Of a stretch of DNA of 22,967 nucleotides, positions 16,324-22,967 are shown piece after piece. Under the pieces are notes generated by a model. That model saw only the letters and a program-made list of their open reading frames with translations, had not been told where the DNA came from and searched no databases. Numbering within the stretch: the first letter of the stretch is position 1; every line of letters starts with the position of its first letter. This DNA is from Croceibacterium_B sp035470785. GTDB lineage: Bacteria > Pseudomonadota > Alphaproteobacteria > Sphingomonadales > Sphingomonadaceae. The stretch is taken from assembly GCA_035470785.1 (NCBI GenBank), contig DATIQN010000054.1:1-22967 (forward strand), written 5' to 3'. The translations under genes were made by a program, and so were the position numbers.

Positions 16324-17319
16324 TCAGATCAGGCCCGCGAGCGGACTGCTAGGGTCGGCGTACTTGCGGGTACCCATGCGCCCGGCGCGATAGGCTTCGC
16401 GGCCGGCTTCGACCGCCAGCTTCATCGCCCGGGCCATGCGGATCGGGTCCTTGGCTTCGGCGATCGCGGTATTCATCAGCACGCCGTCGCAGCCAAGCTC
16501 CATCGCCACCGCCGCGTCGCTCGCCGTGCCGACGCCGGCGTCGACCAGCACCGGCACCCTGGCGCCCTCGACGATCAGACGGATCGTCACGCGGTTCTGG
16601 ATGCCGAGCCCGCTGCCGATCGGCGCGCCGAGCGGCATGATCGCCACCGCACCAGCGTCCTCGAGCTGCTTGGCGCCGATCGGGTCGTCGACGCAGTAGA
16701 CCATTGGCTTGAATCCTTCGCCCGCGAGCACTTCGGTCGCCTTCAAGGTTTCCCGCATGTCGGGATAGAGCGTGCGCGCCTCGCCGAGCACCTCGAGTTT
16801 GACCAGCTCCCAGCCGCCCGCTTCGCGCGCGAGCCGCAGCGTGCGGATCGCTTCGTCGGCGGTGAAGCAGCCGGCGGTGTTGGGCAGGTAGGTGATACGC
16901 TTGGGATCGATGAAGTCCATCAGCAACGGCTGGCCCGGGTCCGACACGTTGACCCGGCGCACCGCCACCGTAACGATCTCCGCACCGCTCGCCTCGACCG
17001 CGGCGGCATTCTCGGCGAAATCCCTGTACTTGCCGGTGCCGACAATCAGCCGCGAGCGGAAGGTCTGCCCGGCAACGCTCCAGGAGTCTTCGTCTACCCT
17101 GGCCGAATGGTCGCCCCCTCCGACGAAGGTGACGATCTCGAGCACGTCGCCGTCGGCGAGCGGCGCCTCGGCCAGCGTCGATCGCGGGACGATCACGCCG
17201 TTGCGTTCGACCGCGACCTTCTCAGGCTTCAGTTCGAGCTCATGGACCAGCGCAGCGATCGTCGCGGCCGAGCTCTTGCGCGGTTCGCCATTGACGGTGA
17301 GAGCAAGCGTAGCGGTCAT
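16324..17319 (-). CDS. bifunctional sulfur carrier/thiazole synthase (ThiS-ThiG fusion)
   Basis: One 331-residue chain. Residues 1-69 are a ThiS-type beta-grasp carrier: LTVNGEPRKSSAATIAALVH, then VAVERNGVIVPRSTLAEAPL and DGDVLEIVTFVGGG. Residues about 80-331 are thiazole synthase ThiG: FRSRLIVGTGKYRD, LPNTAGCFTADEAIRTLRLA, WELVKLEVLGE with the Schiff-base Lys174, and VPVLVDAGVGTASDAAVAMEL with GVLMNTAIAEAKDP for phosphate binding. ThiG makes the thiamin thiazole ring from deoxyxylulose phosphate, dehydroglycine and ThiS-bound sulfur. The frame is uninterrupted across the junction, so this is a real fusion, matching a known bifunctional architecture. The Gly-Gly end of ThiS (67-69) is internal here. 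Start is the ATG at 17319; longer frames upstream are merC read out of frame. No other thi gene is nearby. Confidence 0.93.
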   Translation of the reverse strand: MTATLALTVNGEPRKSSAATIAALVHELELKPEKVAVERNGVIVPRSTLAEAPLADGDVLEIVTFVGGGDHSARVDEDSWSVAGQTFRSRLIVGTGKYRDFAENAAAVEASGAEIVTVAVRRVNVSDPGQPLLMDFIDPKRITYLPNTAGCFTADEAIRTLRLAREAGGWELVKLEVLGEARTLYPDMRETLKATEVLAGEGFKPMVYCVDDPIGAKQLEDAGAVAIMPLGAPIGSGLGIQNRVTIRLIVEGARVPVLVDAGVGTASDAAVAMELGCDGVLMNTAIAEAKDPIRMARAMKLAVEAGREAYRAGRMGTRKYADPSSPLAGLI

Positions 17320-17339
17320 CCGCCCCGCGATAGCGCCTG

Positions 17340-17732
17340 TTACGGGTGGCGCAAGTTGCAGCTGTGCAGGTGGCGCACGTTGAGGACGTGGGCGCAGGCA
17401 ACCAGCGCCACGCCGATGATCGTCAGCACCGCTTCCTCTATCTCGCGCGGCGCGGCCATCGCCCCGCCCATGAAGGTCAGGCCCATCATCACGATGACGA
17501 ACGGCGCCGGCCGGCGGTGGCGCAGCGCGCCGAGGCCGATGGCCACGCCGGCGACCAGCATCGCCAGCACTAGCCCGACGCGGTGAATCGCCGGATTGAG
17601 CAGCACCGAACCGCCGAGCCCGAGCCCGGCGACCAGCACCAGCGTCCCCACGCAATGGACTGCGCACAGCACCGAAAGCGTCAGGCCCACCCGGTCGAGC
17701 CGGCTGCGAATCCATGAGAGCGACGAGGTCAT
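17340..17732 (-). CDS. MerC-domain inner-membrane protein
   Basis: The product has 130 residues and four hydrophobic segments: about 16-40, 50-70, 77-94 and 101-116. A Cys-containing motif LCAVHC (Cys23, Cys27) lies in the first segment, and the C-terminal tail HVLNVRHLHSCNLRH adds Cys125 and several His. This is the MerC layout, originally a mercury uptake protein, but chromosomal copies without a mer operon probably move or sense another metal. The gene is divergent from ctaA with about 126 bp between starts, and 20 bp upstream of thiSG, so merC-thiSG may share a transcript. Start is the ATG at 17732. The frame reaching 18524 on this strand is antisense to ctaA and rejected. Confidence 0.87.
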   Translation of the reverse strand: MTSSLSWIRSRLDRVGLTLSVLCAVHCVGTLVLVAGLGLGGSVLLNPAIHRVGLVLAMLVAGVAIGLGALRHRRPAPFVIVMMGLTFMGGAMAAPREIEEAVLTIIGVALVACAHVLNVRHLHSCNLRHP

Positions 17733-17746
17733 GCGCGACCATGTAT

Positions 17747-17765
17747 GTGACGGTGTAACGTGACG
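17747..17765. promoter_or_regulatory. direct repeat in the merC-ctaA divergent region
   Basis: GTGACG occurs at 17747-17752 and again at 17760-17765, a 13-bp period, 15 bp upstream of the merC start and inside the shared control region with ctaA. It could be a regulator site but also chance; no family match is claimed. Confidence 0.2.
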
Positions 17766-17858
17766 CAAGGGCAGCCTCAGGTAATTTTCGCGCGAAGCAA
17801 AACGGCACTCATCGCACGGCGCTTGCGATTCACTGCGCCCTCGCGCAGAGGCTGTCGG

Positions 17859-18917
17859 ATGGTCGCGATCGCGGAGGACAGGGCTTCGGGACGGGTCGGC
17901 GAGCGCGGGGACACCCGCCCGCGGGCAATTGCGCGCTGGCTGTTCATGGTCGCGGCGCTGATCGTGGCGATGGTCGTGGTCGGCGGCATCACCCGGCTGA
18001 CCGAGTCCGGGCTGTCGATCACGCGCTGGAACCCGATTACCGGCACGCTTCCGCCGCTCAACCCGGCCCAGTGGCAAGCCGAGTTCAATCATTACCGGCA
18101 GATCGACCAGTATGCCGCGATCCACGCCGGGATGACGCTCGACCAGTTCAAGGGCATCTTCTTCTGGGAGTATTCCCACCGCCTGCTCGGGCGGCTGATC
18201 GGCCTCGCCTTCTTGGTCCCGCTGGTGTGGTTCTGGCTCCGCCGCGCCATCCCGGCCGGTTACCACTGGCGGCTGGTCGCGCTGCTCGCGCTCGGTGGTC
18301 TGCAAGGTGTGTTCGGCTGGCTGATGGTCCGCTCGGGCCTGCAGCCGGGCATGGTCGAGGTGGCGCCGGGCTGGCTGGCGACGCATCTGCTCACCGCGCT
18401 GTTCACGATGGCGGCGATCCTGTGGACCGCGCTCGACTTGCTGGCACTCGAGGCGAACCTGGCGTCGCGCCCCGCCCGGTTGACCGGCTTCGGCGCGATC
18501 GCCGGGGCGGTGCTGGCGGTTCAACTGCTTTACGGCGCGCTGATGGCGGGATTGCGCGCGGGCCTAGTCACCAACGAGTGGCCGCTGATGAACGGCGCGG
18601 TCTGGCCCGGCCCGACGCAGAGCGGCGAGAGCCTCGGCCACAATCTGTTCGCCGACCCGGCGATCGTCCACTTCATCCATCGCTGGTGGGCATGGGTGAC
18701 GGTTGCCGCGCTGGTCTGGCTGGCGCGCAAGGTGCGCAAGAGCGCGCGGCCGGCCTCGGTTGCAATCCATATCGCGTTCGGCACGCAAGTCATCCTGGGC
18801 GTGGCCGTGGTCATGGCCGGGGTGCCGATTTGGCTCGCCGCGCTGCACCAGCTGGTCGGCGCGCTGCTGGTCGCGGCAACCGCCTGGGGTGTCCACGCGC
18901 TGGGAAGGCGCGCATGA
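17859..18917 (+). CDS. ctaA: heme A synthase (COX15/CtaA)
   Basis: A polytopic inner-membrane enzyme that oxidises the heme O methyl group to the formyl group of heme A for cytochrome c oxidase. The product has 352 residues with about eight hydrophobic segments. Family marks are VVVGGITRLTESGLSITRWN (40-59), FFWEYSHRLLGR with His107, WLATHLLTA with His176, FIHRWWAWV with His274, and LHQLVGALLVA with His330; these histidines are the usual heme ligands. Length is normal for the alphaproteobacterial type 2 enzyme. I chose the ATG at 17859 because AGAGG lies 8 nt upstream; a GTG at 17760 in frame would add 33 basic, non-family residues. It overlaps cutA by ATGA. Confidence 0.95.
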   Translation: MVAIAEDRASGRVGERGDTRPRAIARWLFMVAALIVAMVVVGGITRLTESGLSITRWNPITGTLPPLNPAQWQAEFNHYRQIDQYAAIHAGMTLDQFKGIFFWEYSHRLLGRLIGLAFLVPLVWFWLRRAIPAGYHWRLVALLALGGLQGVFGWLMVRSGLQPGMVEVAPGWLATHLLTALFTMAAILWTALDLLALEANLASRPARLTGFGAIAGAVLAVQLLYGALMAGLRAGLVTNEWPLMNGAVWPGPTQSGESLGHNLFADPAIVHFIHRWWAWVTVAALVWLARKVRKSARPASVAIHIAFGTQVILGVAVVMAGVPIWLAALHQLVGALLVAATAWGVHALGRRA

Positions 18918-19225
18918 GCGCGGCGCTGATCTGGTGCCCGTTCGAGAGCGAGGACGCCGCCGCCAAGGTCGCCTCGCAGCTGCTCGACGAGGGCCTGATC
19001 GCCTGCGCCAACCTTATCCCGGACGTCCGTTCGCTCTACGTCTGGCGGGGCGAGCGCGGCGAAGCGCGCGAATGCGGCGCGCTGTTCAAGACCGAGGCCG
19101 GTCTGCTCGACAAGGCCGTCGCTCGGCTCGCGGCAATCCATCCCTACGACACGCCGGCGATCGCCGGATGGCGTGCCGACGCCACCCCGCCGGTGACGGC
19201 GGCGTGGCTCGGCGAGCTTGTCTGA
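18914..19225 (+). CDS. cutA: CutA-family divalent-cation tolerance protein
   Basis: A small soluble trimeric protein of 103 residues, historically linked to copper tolerance and still of unclear function. Family marks are the N-terminal ALIWCPFESEDAAAKVAS, LIACANLIPDVRSLYVWRGE, ECGALFKTEAG and the C-terminal IHPYDTPAIAGW. Length is normal. The ATG at 18914 overlaps the ctaA stop in ATGA, so translation is coupled to heme A synthase, which serves a copper-containing oxidase; a link through copper is inference only. Confidence 0.93.
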   Translation: MSAALIWCPFESEDAAAKVASQLLDEGLIACANLIPDVRSLYVWRGERGEARECGALFKTEAGLLDKAVARLAAIHPYDTPAIAGWRADATPPVTAAWLGELV

Positions 19226-19305
19226 TGGCGCGGGCGGGGGATGGGCCTGACTGACGCGACAGGCGGACGGTATTATTTTACCTCTCAGCAAACCCGCGGA
19301 AAAGC

Positions 19306-19334
19306 TTGACTTCGCGCCCCTCCCCGCACAAATG
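19306..19334 (+). promoter_or_regulatory. promoter of rplM-rpsI
   Basis: TTGACT (19306-19311) then, after 17 nt, CAAATG (19329-19334). The -35 is strong and the -10 weak, which is common in sphingomonads. It sits about 65 bp before rplM in the 174-bp gap after cutA. The rest of that gap shows no gene. Confidence 0.55.
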
Positions 19335-19399
19335 CGCCGCTCCGCGCCGGCTGGAATCGCCGCCGCGCACCCGTTTCAGCAACTAAGGTACACAGAGCC

Positions 19400-19879
19400 A
19401 TGAAGGCGCTCAGCAAGCAGACCCGGTCGATCAAACCGGCCGAGGTCGAAAAGAATTGGCACCTGATCGACGCCGACGGCCTGGTCGTCGGCCGTCTCGC
19501 GGTGATCGTCGCCAACCTCCTGCGCGGCAAGCATAAGCCGAGCTTCACCCCGCACGTCGATTGCGGCGACCATGTCGTCGTGATCAACGCCGGCAAGGTG
19601 CGCTTCACCGGCAACAAGCTGCAGGACAAGCACTACTACAAGCACACAGGCTATGCCGGCGGCATCAAGGATGTCACCGCGGCCAAGGTGCTCGACGGGC
19701 GCTTCCCCGAACGCGTGCTCGAGAAGGCGGTCGAGCGGATGATCCCGCGCGGCCCCCTCGGCCGCGCGCAGATGCGCGCGCTGCACCTCTACGCCGGCAC
19801 CGAGCACCCGCACGGCGGCACCCAGCCGCGGCCGCTCGACGTCGCTTCAATGAACCGCAAGAACAGGGTTGCCAAGTAA
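19400..19879 (+). CDS. rplM: 50S ribosomal protein L13
   Basis: The large-subunit protein L13, 159 residues. It shows NWHLIDADGLVVGRLAVIVA, LRGKHKPSFTPHVDCGDHVV, VINAGKVRFTGNKLQDKHYY, HTGYAGGIK and the C-terminal MIPRGPLGRAQMRALHLYAG with EHPHGGTQP. Length is a little over the E. coli protein because of the C-terminal tail. The stop overlaps the rpsI start by one base (TAATG), the usual rplM-rpsI arrangement. Confidence 0.98.
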   Translation: MKALSKQTRSIKPAEVEKNWHLIDADGLVVGRLAVIVANLLRGKHKPSFTPHVDCGDHVVVINAGKVRFTGNKLQDKHYYKHTGYAGGIKDVTAAKVLDGRFPERVLEKAVERMIPRGPLGRAQMRALHLYAGTEHPHGGTQPRPLDVASMNRKNRVAK

Positions 19880-20430
19880 TGGCCGACGAACAGAACACCG
19901 TCTCCGATCTCGCCGATCTGAAGAACCTCGCCGCCGGCGCCGCTCCGGCCGCCGAACCGGCTGCCGCCGGCGGAGAAGCCCCCGCCGCGCCGCCCGTGCG
20001 CACCGGCCCCGCCGCCGTGCTGCGCGAGAAGGAAGTCGACGCGCAGGGCCGCGCCTACGCCACCGGCCGCCGCAAGGACGCGGTCGCCCGCGTTTGGCTC
20101 AAGCCCGGCACCGGAAAGATCGTCGTCAACGGCCGCGATCAGGAAGTCTATTTCGCCCGTCCGACGCTGCGCCTGGTGATCAACCAGGTGTTCGACGTAG
20201 CCGAGCGCGCCGGACAGTACGACATCGTCGCGACCGTCAAGGGCGGCGGGCTCTCCGGTCAGGCCGGTGCCGTTCGTCACGGCATCTCGCAGGCGCTCGC
20301 CAAGTTCGAGCCCGAGCTGCGCAGCGCGGTCAAGGCCGCCGGTTTCCTCACCCGCGATCCCCGCGTGGTCGAGCGCAAGAAGTACGGCCGCGCCAAGGCC
20401 CGCCGCAGCTTCCAGTTCTCGAAGCGCTAA
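19879..20430 (+). CDS. rpsI: 30S ribosomal protein S9 with long N-terminal extension
   Basis: The small-subunit protein S9, 183 residues against about 130 in E. coli. The ribosomal core starts near residue 57 with GRAYATGRRKDAVARVWLKP and continues through GKIVVNGRDQEVYFARPTLR, VKGGGLSGQAGAVRHGISQA and FLTRDPRVVERKKYGRAKAR to the usual basic C-terminus ending SKR, which reaches the P-site tRNA. The first ~55 residues are Ala/Pro/Glu-rich (NLAAGAAPAAEPAAAGGEAP) and probably disordered. The start is fixed by the TAATG overlap with rplM. An intrinsic terminator follows. Confidence 0.98.
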   Translation: MADEQNTVSDLADLKNLAAGAAPAAEPAAAGGEAPAAPPVRTGPAAVLREKEVDAQGRAYATGRRKDAVARVWLKPGTGKIVVNGRDQEVYFARPTLRLVINQVFDVAERAGQYDIVATVKGGGLSGQAGAVRHGISQALAKFEPELRSAVKAAGFLTRDPRVVERKKYGRAKARRSFQFSKR

Positions 20431-20455
20431 GCGCGTCTCTTACCGAACAAGCGAA

Positions 20456-20481
20456 GGGCGGTCCCGTGGGACCGCCCTTTT
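20456..20481 (+). terminator. intrinsic terminator after rplM-rpsI
   Basis: GGGCGGTCCC (20456-20465) pairs perfectly with GGGACCGCCC (20468-20477) and is followed by TTTT (20478-20481). It lies 26 nt after the rpsI stop. Confidence 0.9.
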
Positions 20482-20554
20482 AGTTTGGCGATCGGTAGCC
20501 GCCGCTGGCGATAGGGTTTAGGGTCGGACAGTCTCACGGCCAGGAGCCCGGCTG

Positions 20555-21001
20555 ATGGTTCGCGTTGTCGCCATCGATCACCTCGCCATTCGCGTGTCCG
20601 ACCTCGCGCGCTCGAAGCGGTTCTACGACCGCCTGCTGACCTTCATGGGCTTCGAGCGCGAATGGGAATTCGGCGAAGTCGTCGGCTGGAACAACTGGAC
20701 CACGATGTTCTGGATCACGCAGGCCGATGCGGAAGGGTTGCGCCATCCGCACCGCACCGGCAACATCGGCTTCCATCACTACGCCTTCGAGCTTGAAAGC
20801 GCCGCGCAGGTCGACGAGCTCCACGCTTTCCTTCTCGCCGAAGGCGTTGAAATCCTCGACCCGCCGGCCGCCTACCCGAGTTACGGCAAGGGCTATTATG
20901 CCGTGTTCTTTCTCGACCCCGACGGCCTCAAGCTCGAGGCGATGCACTTCGTCGAGAAAGATGAACGCCGCGCGCGGATGGCGCGCGGGGGCGCGCCCTG
21001 A
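20555..21001 (+). CDS. VOC-family (glyoxalase/dioxygenase superfamily) protein
   Basis: The product has 148 residues with the paired beta-alpha-beta-beta-beta layout of the vicinal oxygen chelate fold. Likely metal ligands are His9 (IDHLAIRVSDLARSKRFY), His74 or His75 (NIGFHHYAFEL) and Glu128 (DPDGLKLEAMHF). The pattern suits small glyoxalase/bleomycin-resistance-like proteins; substrate unknown. The start is supported by AGGAG 8 nt before the ATG. It stands alone on the + strand, downstream of the rpsI terminator and tail to tail with the metallophosphoesterase (14 bp between stops). Confidence 0.9.
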   Translation: MVRVVAIDHLAIRVSDLARSKRFYDRLLTFMGFEREWEFGEVVGWNNWTTMFWITQADAEGLRHPHRTGNIGFHHYAFELESAAQVDELHAFLLAEGVEILDPPAAYPSYGKGYYAVFFLDPDGLKLEAMHFVEKDERRARMARGGAP

Positions 21002-21011
21002 GCGATCGCTC
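21000..21011. other. perfect 12-bp palindrome between convergent stops
   Basis: GAGCGATCGCTC overlaps the VOC stop codon and is flanked by CCC and GGG, so RNA from either strand could fold. There is no T-tract, so a terminator role for the two convergent genes is only possible. Confidence 0.3.
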
Positions 21012-21015
21012 GGGC

Positions 21016-21873
21016 TCAATGCACGGGCGGATCGACCTGCGGGACGGTGGCGACCGGCGCGACCGGTTCGTCGGGCTCGCGCGGGGGCATTGCGTCTTCG
21101 GGTACTTCGGGGACCTGCATCGCCTTGGTCGGCACGTCGGCGATGCTGCGCACGCGGACGTCGAGCGCCGCGCCGTCCCAGGTGATCTCGTTGAAACTTT
21201 GCGGGGTCGAGCGAATGCGCTGCGACAGGGTGCCGGCGCCGATCATTCGTACCGGACCAGCGGGCGTCTGACTGACGATGTCGAAAGCATCGTGGACATG
21301 GCCGCTGAGCGTCGCCAGCACGCCGCGCTTGGCCAGCTCCGCAAGCGCGCGGTCGCCGCCCTTGGTCCATGCCTTGCCGTGCGTGCCCACCTCGACCAGC
21401 GGATGGTGGCAGGCGACCAGCACCCCGGTGCCGTGCGGCAGCCGATCGATCATCGCCAGTGTCTGCTCGAGCGCGCGCTCGGTTACCCAGCCGTGTGACC
21501 ACGGCCAGCGCGGCTGCCAGCGGCGCACAGTCTTGAGCGGGACGATCGCGAGGCCGGGCAAGTCGAGCTTGCGTTCGACCAGCGCTTCGATCGCGTGGAA
21601 GCGGCGGTAGGGCGCGGTGAAGCGCTCGATCAGGTTGAAATAAGGCAAGTCGTGGTTGCCGACTTCGACCGTCACCGGGGCGTCGAGCGAGCGGATCCAG
21701 CTGCACGCGGCGGCGAACTCGCGGTGGCGCGCGCGCATCGTCAAGTCGCCGGTGATGGCGACTGCCGCAGGGCGTTTCTCGGCGATTTCCTGCACCACCC
21801 ATTCGAGCGCGCGGTCGTCCTCGAGCCCGAAGTGAATATCGGAAATGTGGAACAGGAGCGTCTTATCGGCCAT
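21016..21873 (-). CDS. calcineurin-like metallophosphoesterase
   Basis: The product has 285 residues. It carries the full dinuclear-metal set: SDIHFG (Asp12, His14), TGDLT (Asp43), VGNHD (Asn73, His74), ACHHP (His156) and SGHVHD (191-195). It hydrolyses a phosphoester or pyrophosphate; the substrate is not evident, and the order of motifs recalls both 3',5'-cAMP phosphodiesterase-like and UDP-diacylglucosamine hydrolase-like members. Residues about 251-285 are a Pro/Glu/Val-rich tail (PEVPEDAMPPREPDEPVAPV), unusual for the fold. No signal peptide is visible. Its ATG at 21873 overlaps the end of the DAG-kinase-family gene by 11 bp, so the two are co-translated. Confidence 0.92.
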   Translation of the reverse strand: MADKTLLFHISDIHFGLEDDRALEWVVQEIAEKRPAAVAITGDLTMRARHREFAAACSWIRSLDAPVTVEVGNHDLPYFNLIERFTAPYRRFHAIEALVERKLDLPGLAIVPLKTVRRWQPRWPWSHGWVTERALEQTLAMIDRLPHGTGVLVACHHPLVEVGTHGKAWTKGGDRALAELAKRGVLATLSGHVHDAFDIVSQTPAGPVRMIGAGTLSQRIRSTPQSFNEITWDGAALDVRVRSIADVPTKAMQVPEVPEDAMPPREPDEPVAPVATVPQVDPPVH

Positions 21874-22720
21874 CGGCCCGGGTCGCTAGCAGGTCGACCG
21901 CGCACGGGACTAGCCAGAATTCCTCTTCTTCGGGCGCTTCGGCGCGTTTGCCGTCGATCAGGATGCCGAAGGGCGCGTTTGCGGAGCTGGCGAGGGTCAC
22001 CTGTCCGACCAGCGCGAGCTCGTCGTGCGACCCCTCGCGGAAGCGGTAGCGCAACAGGGCCCAACTCCCCTCGAGGAATTCTCCCGCGGTTTCGGCGCCG
22101 AAGCCGCACACGCGAATGCCCTCGTCGGTGGGGGTCAGCATGACTAGCGGATATCCTTCCGCGCGGCCGACCTCAGGTGCGCGGCAGGCGATGCCCGGCG
22201 TGCCAAAGGTCTCGCCGAGCGCCTGCGCGGCACTGCCGGCAACCGCGAGCACGTCGGCTTCACGCATCGCCTCGCGCACTTCGTACCAGCGCGTGCCGGG
22301 ACCCGCGAGCGAGTCGACCAACGCCGTTCCCGCCCGGCAGGCGATTACGCCGGGGCGCATCGGGGTCGCTCGGCCGGCGGCGGCGAGCCGGATGACTTCG
22401 CCCGCTTGCTGCTCGCCGTGGAGCAGGTGGTACAACAGGTTCATCGTGCCGCCGGGCAGCACCAGGACCGCGCCGCCCCAGCCGGCGAGCCCGTTCACCA
22501 GCGCATTGACCGTCCCGTCTCCGGCGAACACGGCAACCAGGCCGATGCCCGCGCCATCGAGCTCCGCGGCGATCGGTAACGGTTGCTCGGGGAAACGGAC
22601 GATCCGCGCGAGCGCGAGCCCGGCGCCGACGCAGCTGCGCTCCAGGGTCGCGATCGATTTCTCGTCATTGCTGCCGCTGGCGTCGTTCACCACCAGCCAG
22701 ATCCGCTGCGCTCCCGTCAT
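21863..22720 (-). CDS. diacylglycerol kinase-family (NAD+/DAG kinase fold) lipid kinase
   Basis: The product has 285 residues. The catalytic-domain marks are the N-terminal LVVNDASGSND (phosphate-binding strand-loop), AGDGTVNALVNGLAG (66-80, the GGDG equivalent, here AGDG) and VLPGGTMNLL (87-96). These define the DAGK catalytic superfamily, which phosphorylates lipids such as diacylglycerol or sphingoid bases with ATP. The C-terminal half is the beta-sandwich (FGILIDGKRAEAPEEEEFWLV). Start: the ATG at 22720 sits directly before the conserved strand; the 70 upstream residues of the longer frame are noise from the neighbouring gene. It lies 43 bp after the stop of the truncated membrane-protein gene. 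Sphingomonads make sphingolipids, so a lipid substrate is plausible but not shown. Confidence 0.88.
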   Translation of the reverse strand: MTGAQRIWLVVNDASGSNDEKSIATLERSCVGAGLALARIVRFPEQPLPIAAELDGAGIGLVAVFAGDGTVNALVNGLAGWGGAVLVLPGGTMNLLYHLLHGEQQAGEVIRLAAAGRATPMRPGVIACRAGTALVDSLAGPGTRWYEVREAMREADVLAVAGSAAQALGETFGTPGIACRAPEVGRAEGYPLVMLTPTDEGIRVCGFGAETAGEFLEGSWALLRYRFREGSHDELALVGQVTLASSANAPFGILIDGKRAEAPEEEEFWLVPCAVDLLATRADGR

Positions 22721-22763
22721 CCCGACACAGCGCTCGGCCGCACGTGCGGTTCCGGTCTTAGAC

Positions 22764-22967
22764 CTATACCCGCCGCGTAAGGATGAGCCACGCCGCGAGA
22801 GCGTTGAGCGCGGTGTAGCCGGCGTAGACCCACGCCCAGCCCGGATTGCCCGTTCCGGCCAGGAGCATCGCGCCGAGCAGCAGGAGGAATTCGACCACCA
22901 GGCTGCCGCGCCCGTCGAGAATGTGCACAAACCGCGGCATGCGTCCGAGCAGCGGGTGGCCGCTTTC
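22764..22967 (-). CDS. membrane protein, C-terminal 67 residues (5' end outside window)
   Basis: The frame is open at the window edge and ends with TAG. The fragment has a short soluble stretch (GRMPRFVHILDGRGSLVVEF), then two hydrophobic segments, FLLLLGAMLLAG and WAWVYAGYTALNALAAWLIL, and a basic end TRRV, so it is the C-terminus of an inner-membrane protein. Being just upstream of a DAG-kinase-family gene, a lipid enzyme such as a CDP-alcohol phosphatidyltransferase is possible, but the fragment carries no catalytic motif to prove it. Confidence 0.72.
   Translation of the reverse strand, partial: ESGHPLLGRMPRFVHILDGRGSLVVEFLLLLGAMLLAGTGNPGWAWVYAGYTALNALAAWLILTRRV

Overview
The window is GC-rich, densely packed bacterial chromosome. 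Gene content and order point to an alphaproteobacterium of the order Sphingomonadales (Sphingomonadaceae or Erythrobacteraceae). The indicators are an Rrf2-led suf operon of the rrf2-sufBCDS-DUF59-sufA type, a bifunctional ThiS-ThiG protein, an adenosine-kinase-type PfkB sugar kinase, a MerC-domain membrane protein beside heme A synthase, and a ribosomal protein S9 with a long Ala/Pro-rich N-terminus. This placement is inference from content; no rRNA or tRNA gene was found. I saw no insertion sequence, prophage, CRISPR array or origin, so this is core genome rather than an island.

Layout. (1) 2-805: the 3' part of purD on the + strand, meeting a minus-strand gene tail to tail at a shared CTAG. 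(2) 802-2517, possibly extended to 2664: an unusual fusion of a FemAB/CelD-like GNAT domain with a divergent proline-dehydrogenase-like barrel. A PfkB/adenosine kinase gene lies upstream of it (2736-3731). (3) 3848-4318: a small proline-rich lipoprotein on the + strand. (4) 4308-10685, minus strand: a nine-gene Fe-S assembly operon in the order rrf2, sufB, DUF559 nuclease-like, sufC, sufD, sufS, sufT-like DUF59, GNAT, hesB/sufA-like. Every junction is a stop/start overlap. A perfect 7-bp inverted repeat with a 9-nt spacer sits just upstream of rrf2. (5) 10686-10984: a divergent intergenic region holding that inverted repeat and a long GC-rich palindromic repeat. (6) 10985-15652, + strand: pyrD, a lipoprotein-type gamma-glutamyltransferase and an acyl-CoA ligase. 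(7) 15649-17732, minus strand: an unrecognised 174-residue protein, the thiSG fusion and a MerC-family membrane protein. (8) 17859-20430, + strand: ctaA/cox15 and cutA, then rplM-rpsI with a likely promoter and a clear intrinsic terminator. (9) 20555-22967: a VOC-family protein on +, then a minus-strand set of a truncated membrane protein, a diacylglycerol-kinase-family enzyme and a metallophosphoesterase.

How the genes work together. The suf block is a coherent Fe-S cluster factory: SufS supplies sulfur, SufBCD is the scaffold, the DUF59 and A-type proteins act in assembly or delivery, and an Rrf2 regulator is probably autoregulatory. The rest are unlinked housekeeping genes for purine and pyrimidine synthesis, thiamin, heme A, ribosomal proteins and lipid activation.

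The strongest candidates for undescribed biology are the GNAT/proline-dehydrogenase-like fusion, whose proline-binding residues appear replaced and whose true start may be a CTG codon, and the two non-canonical members of the suf operon (DUF559 and GNAT). The ThiS-ThiG fusion is mechanistically puzzling but is an already recognised architecture.
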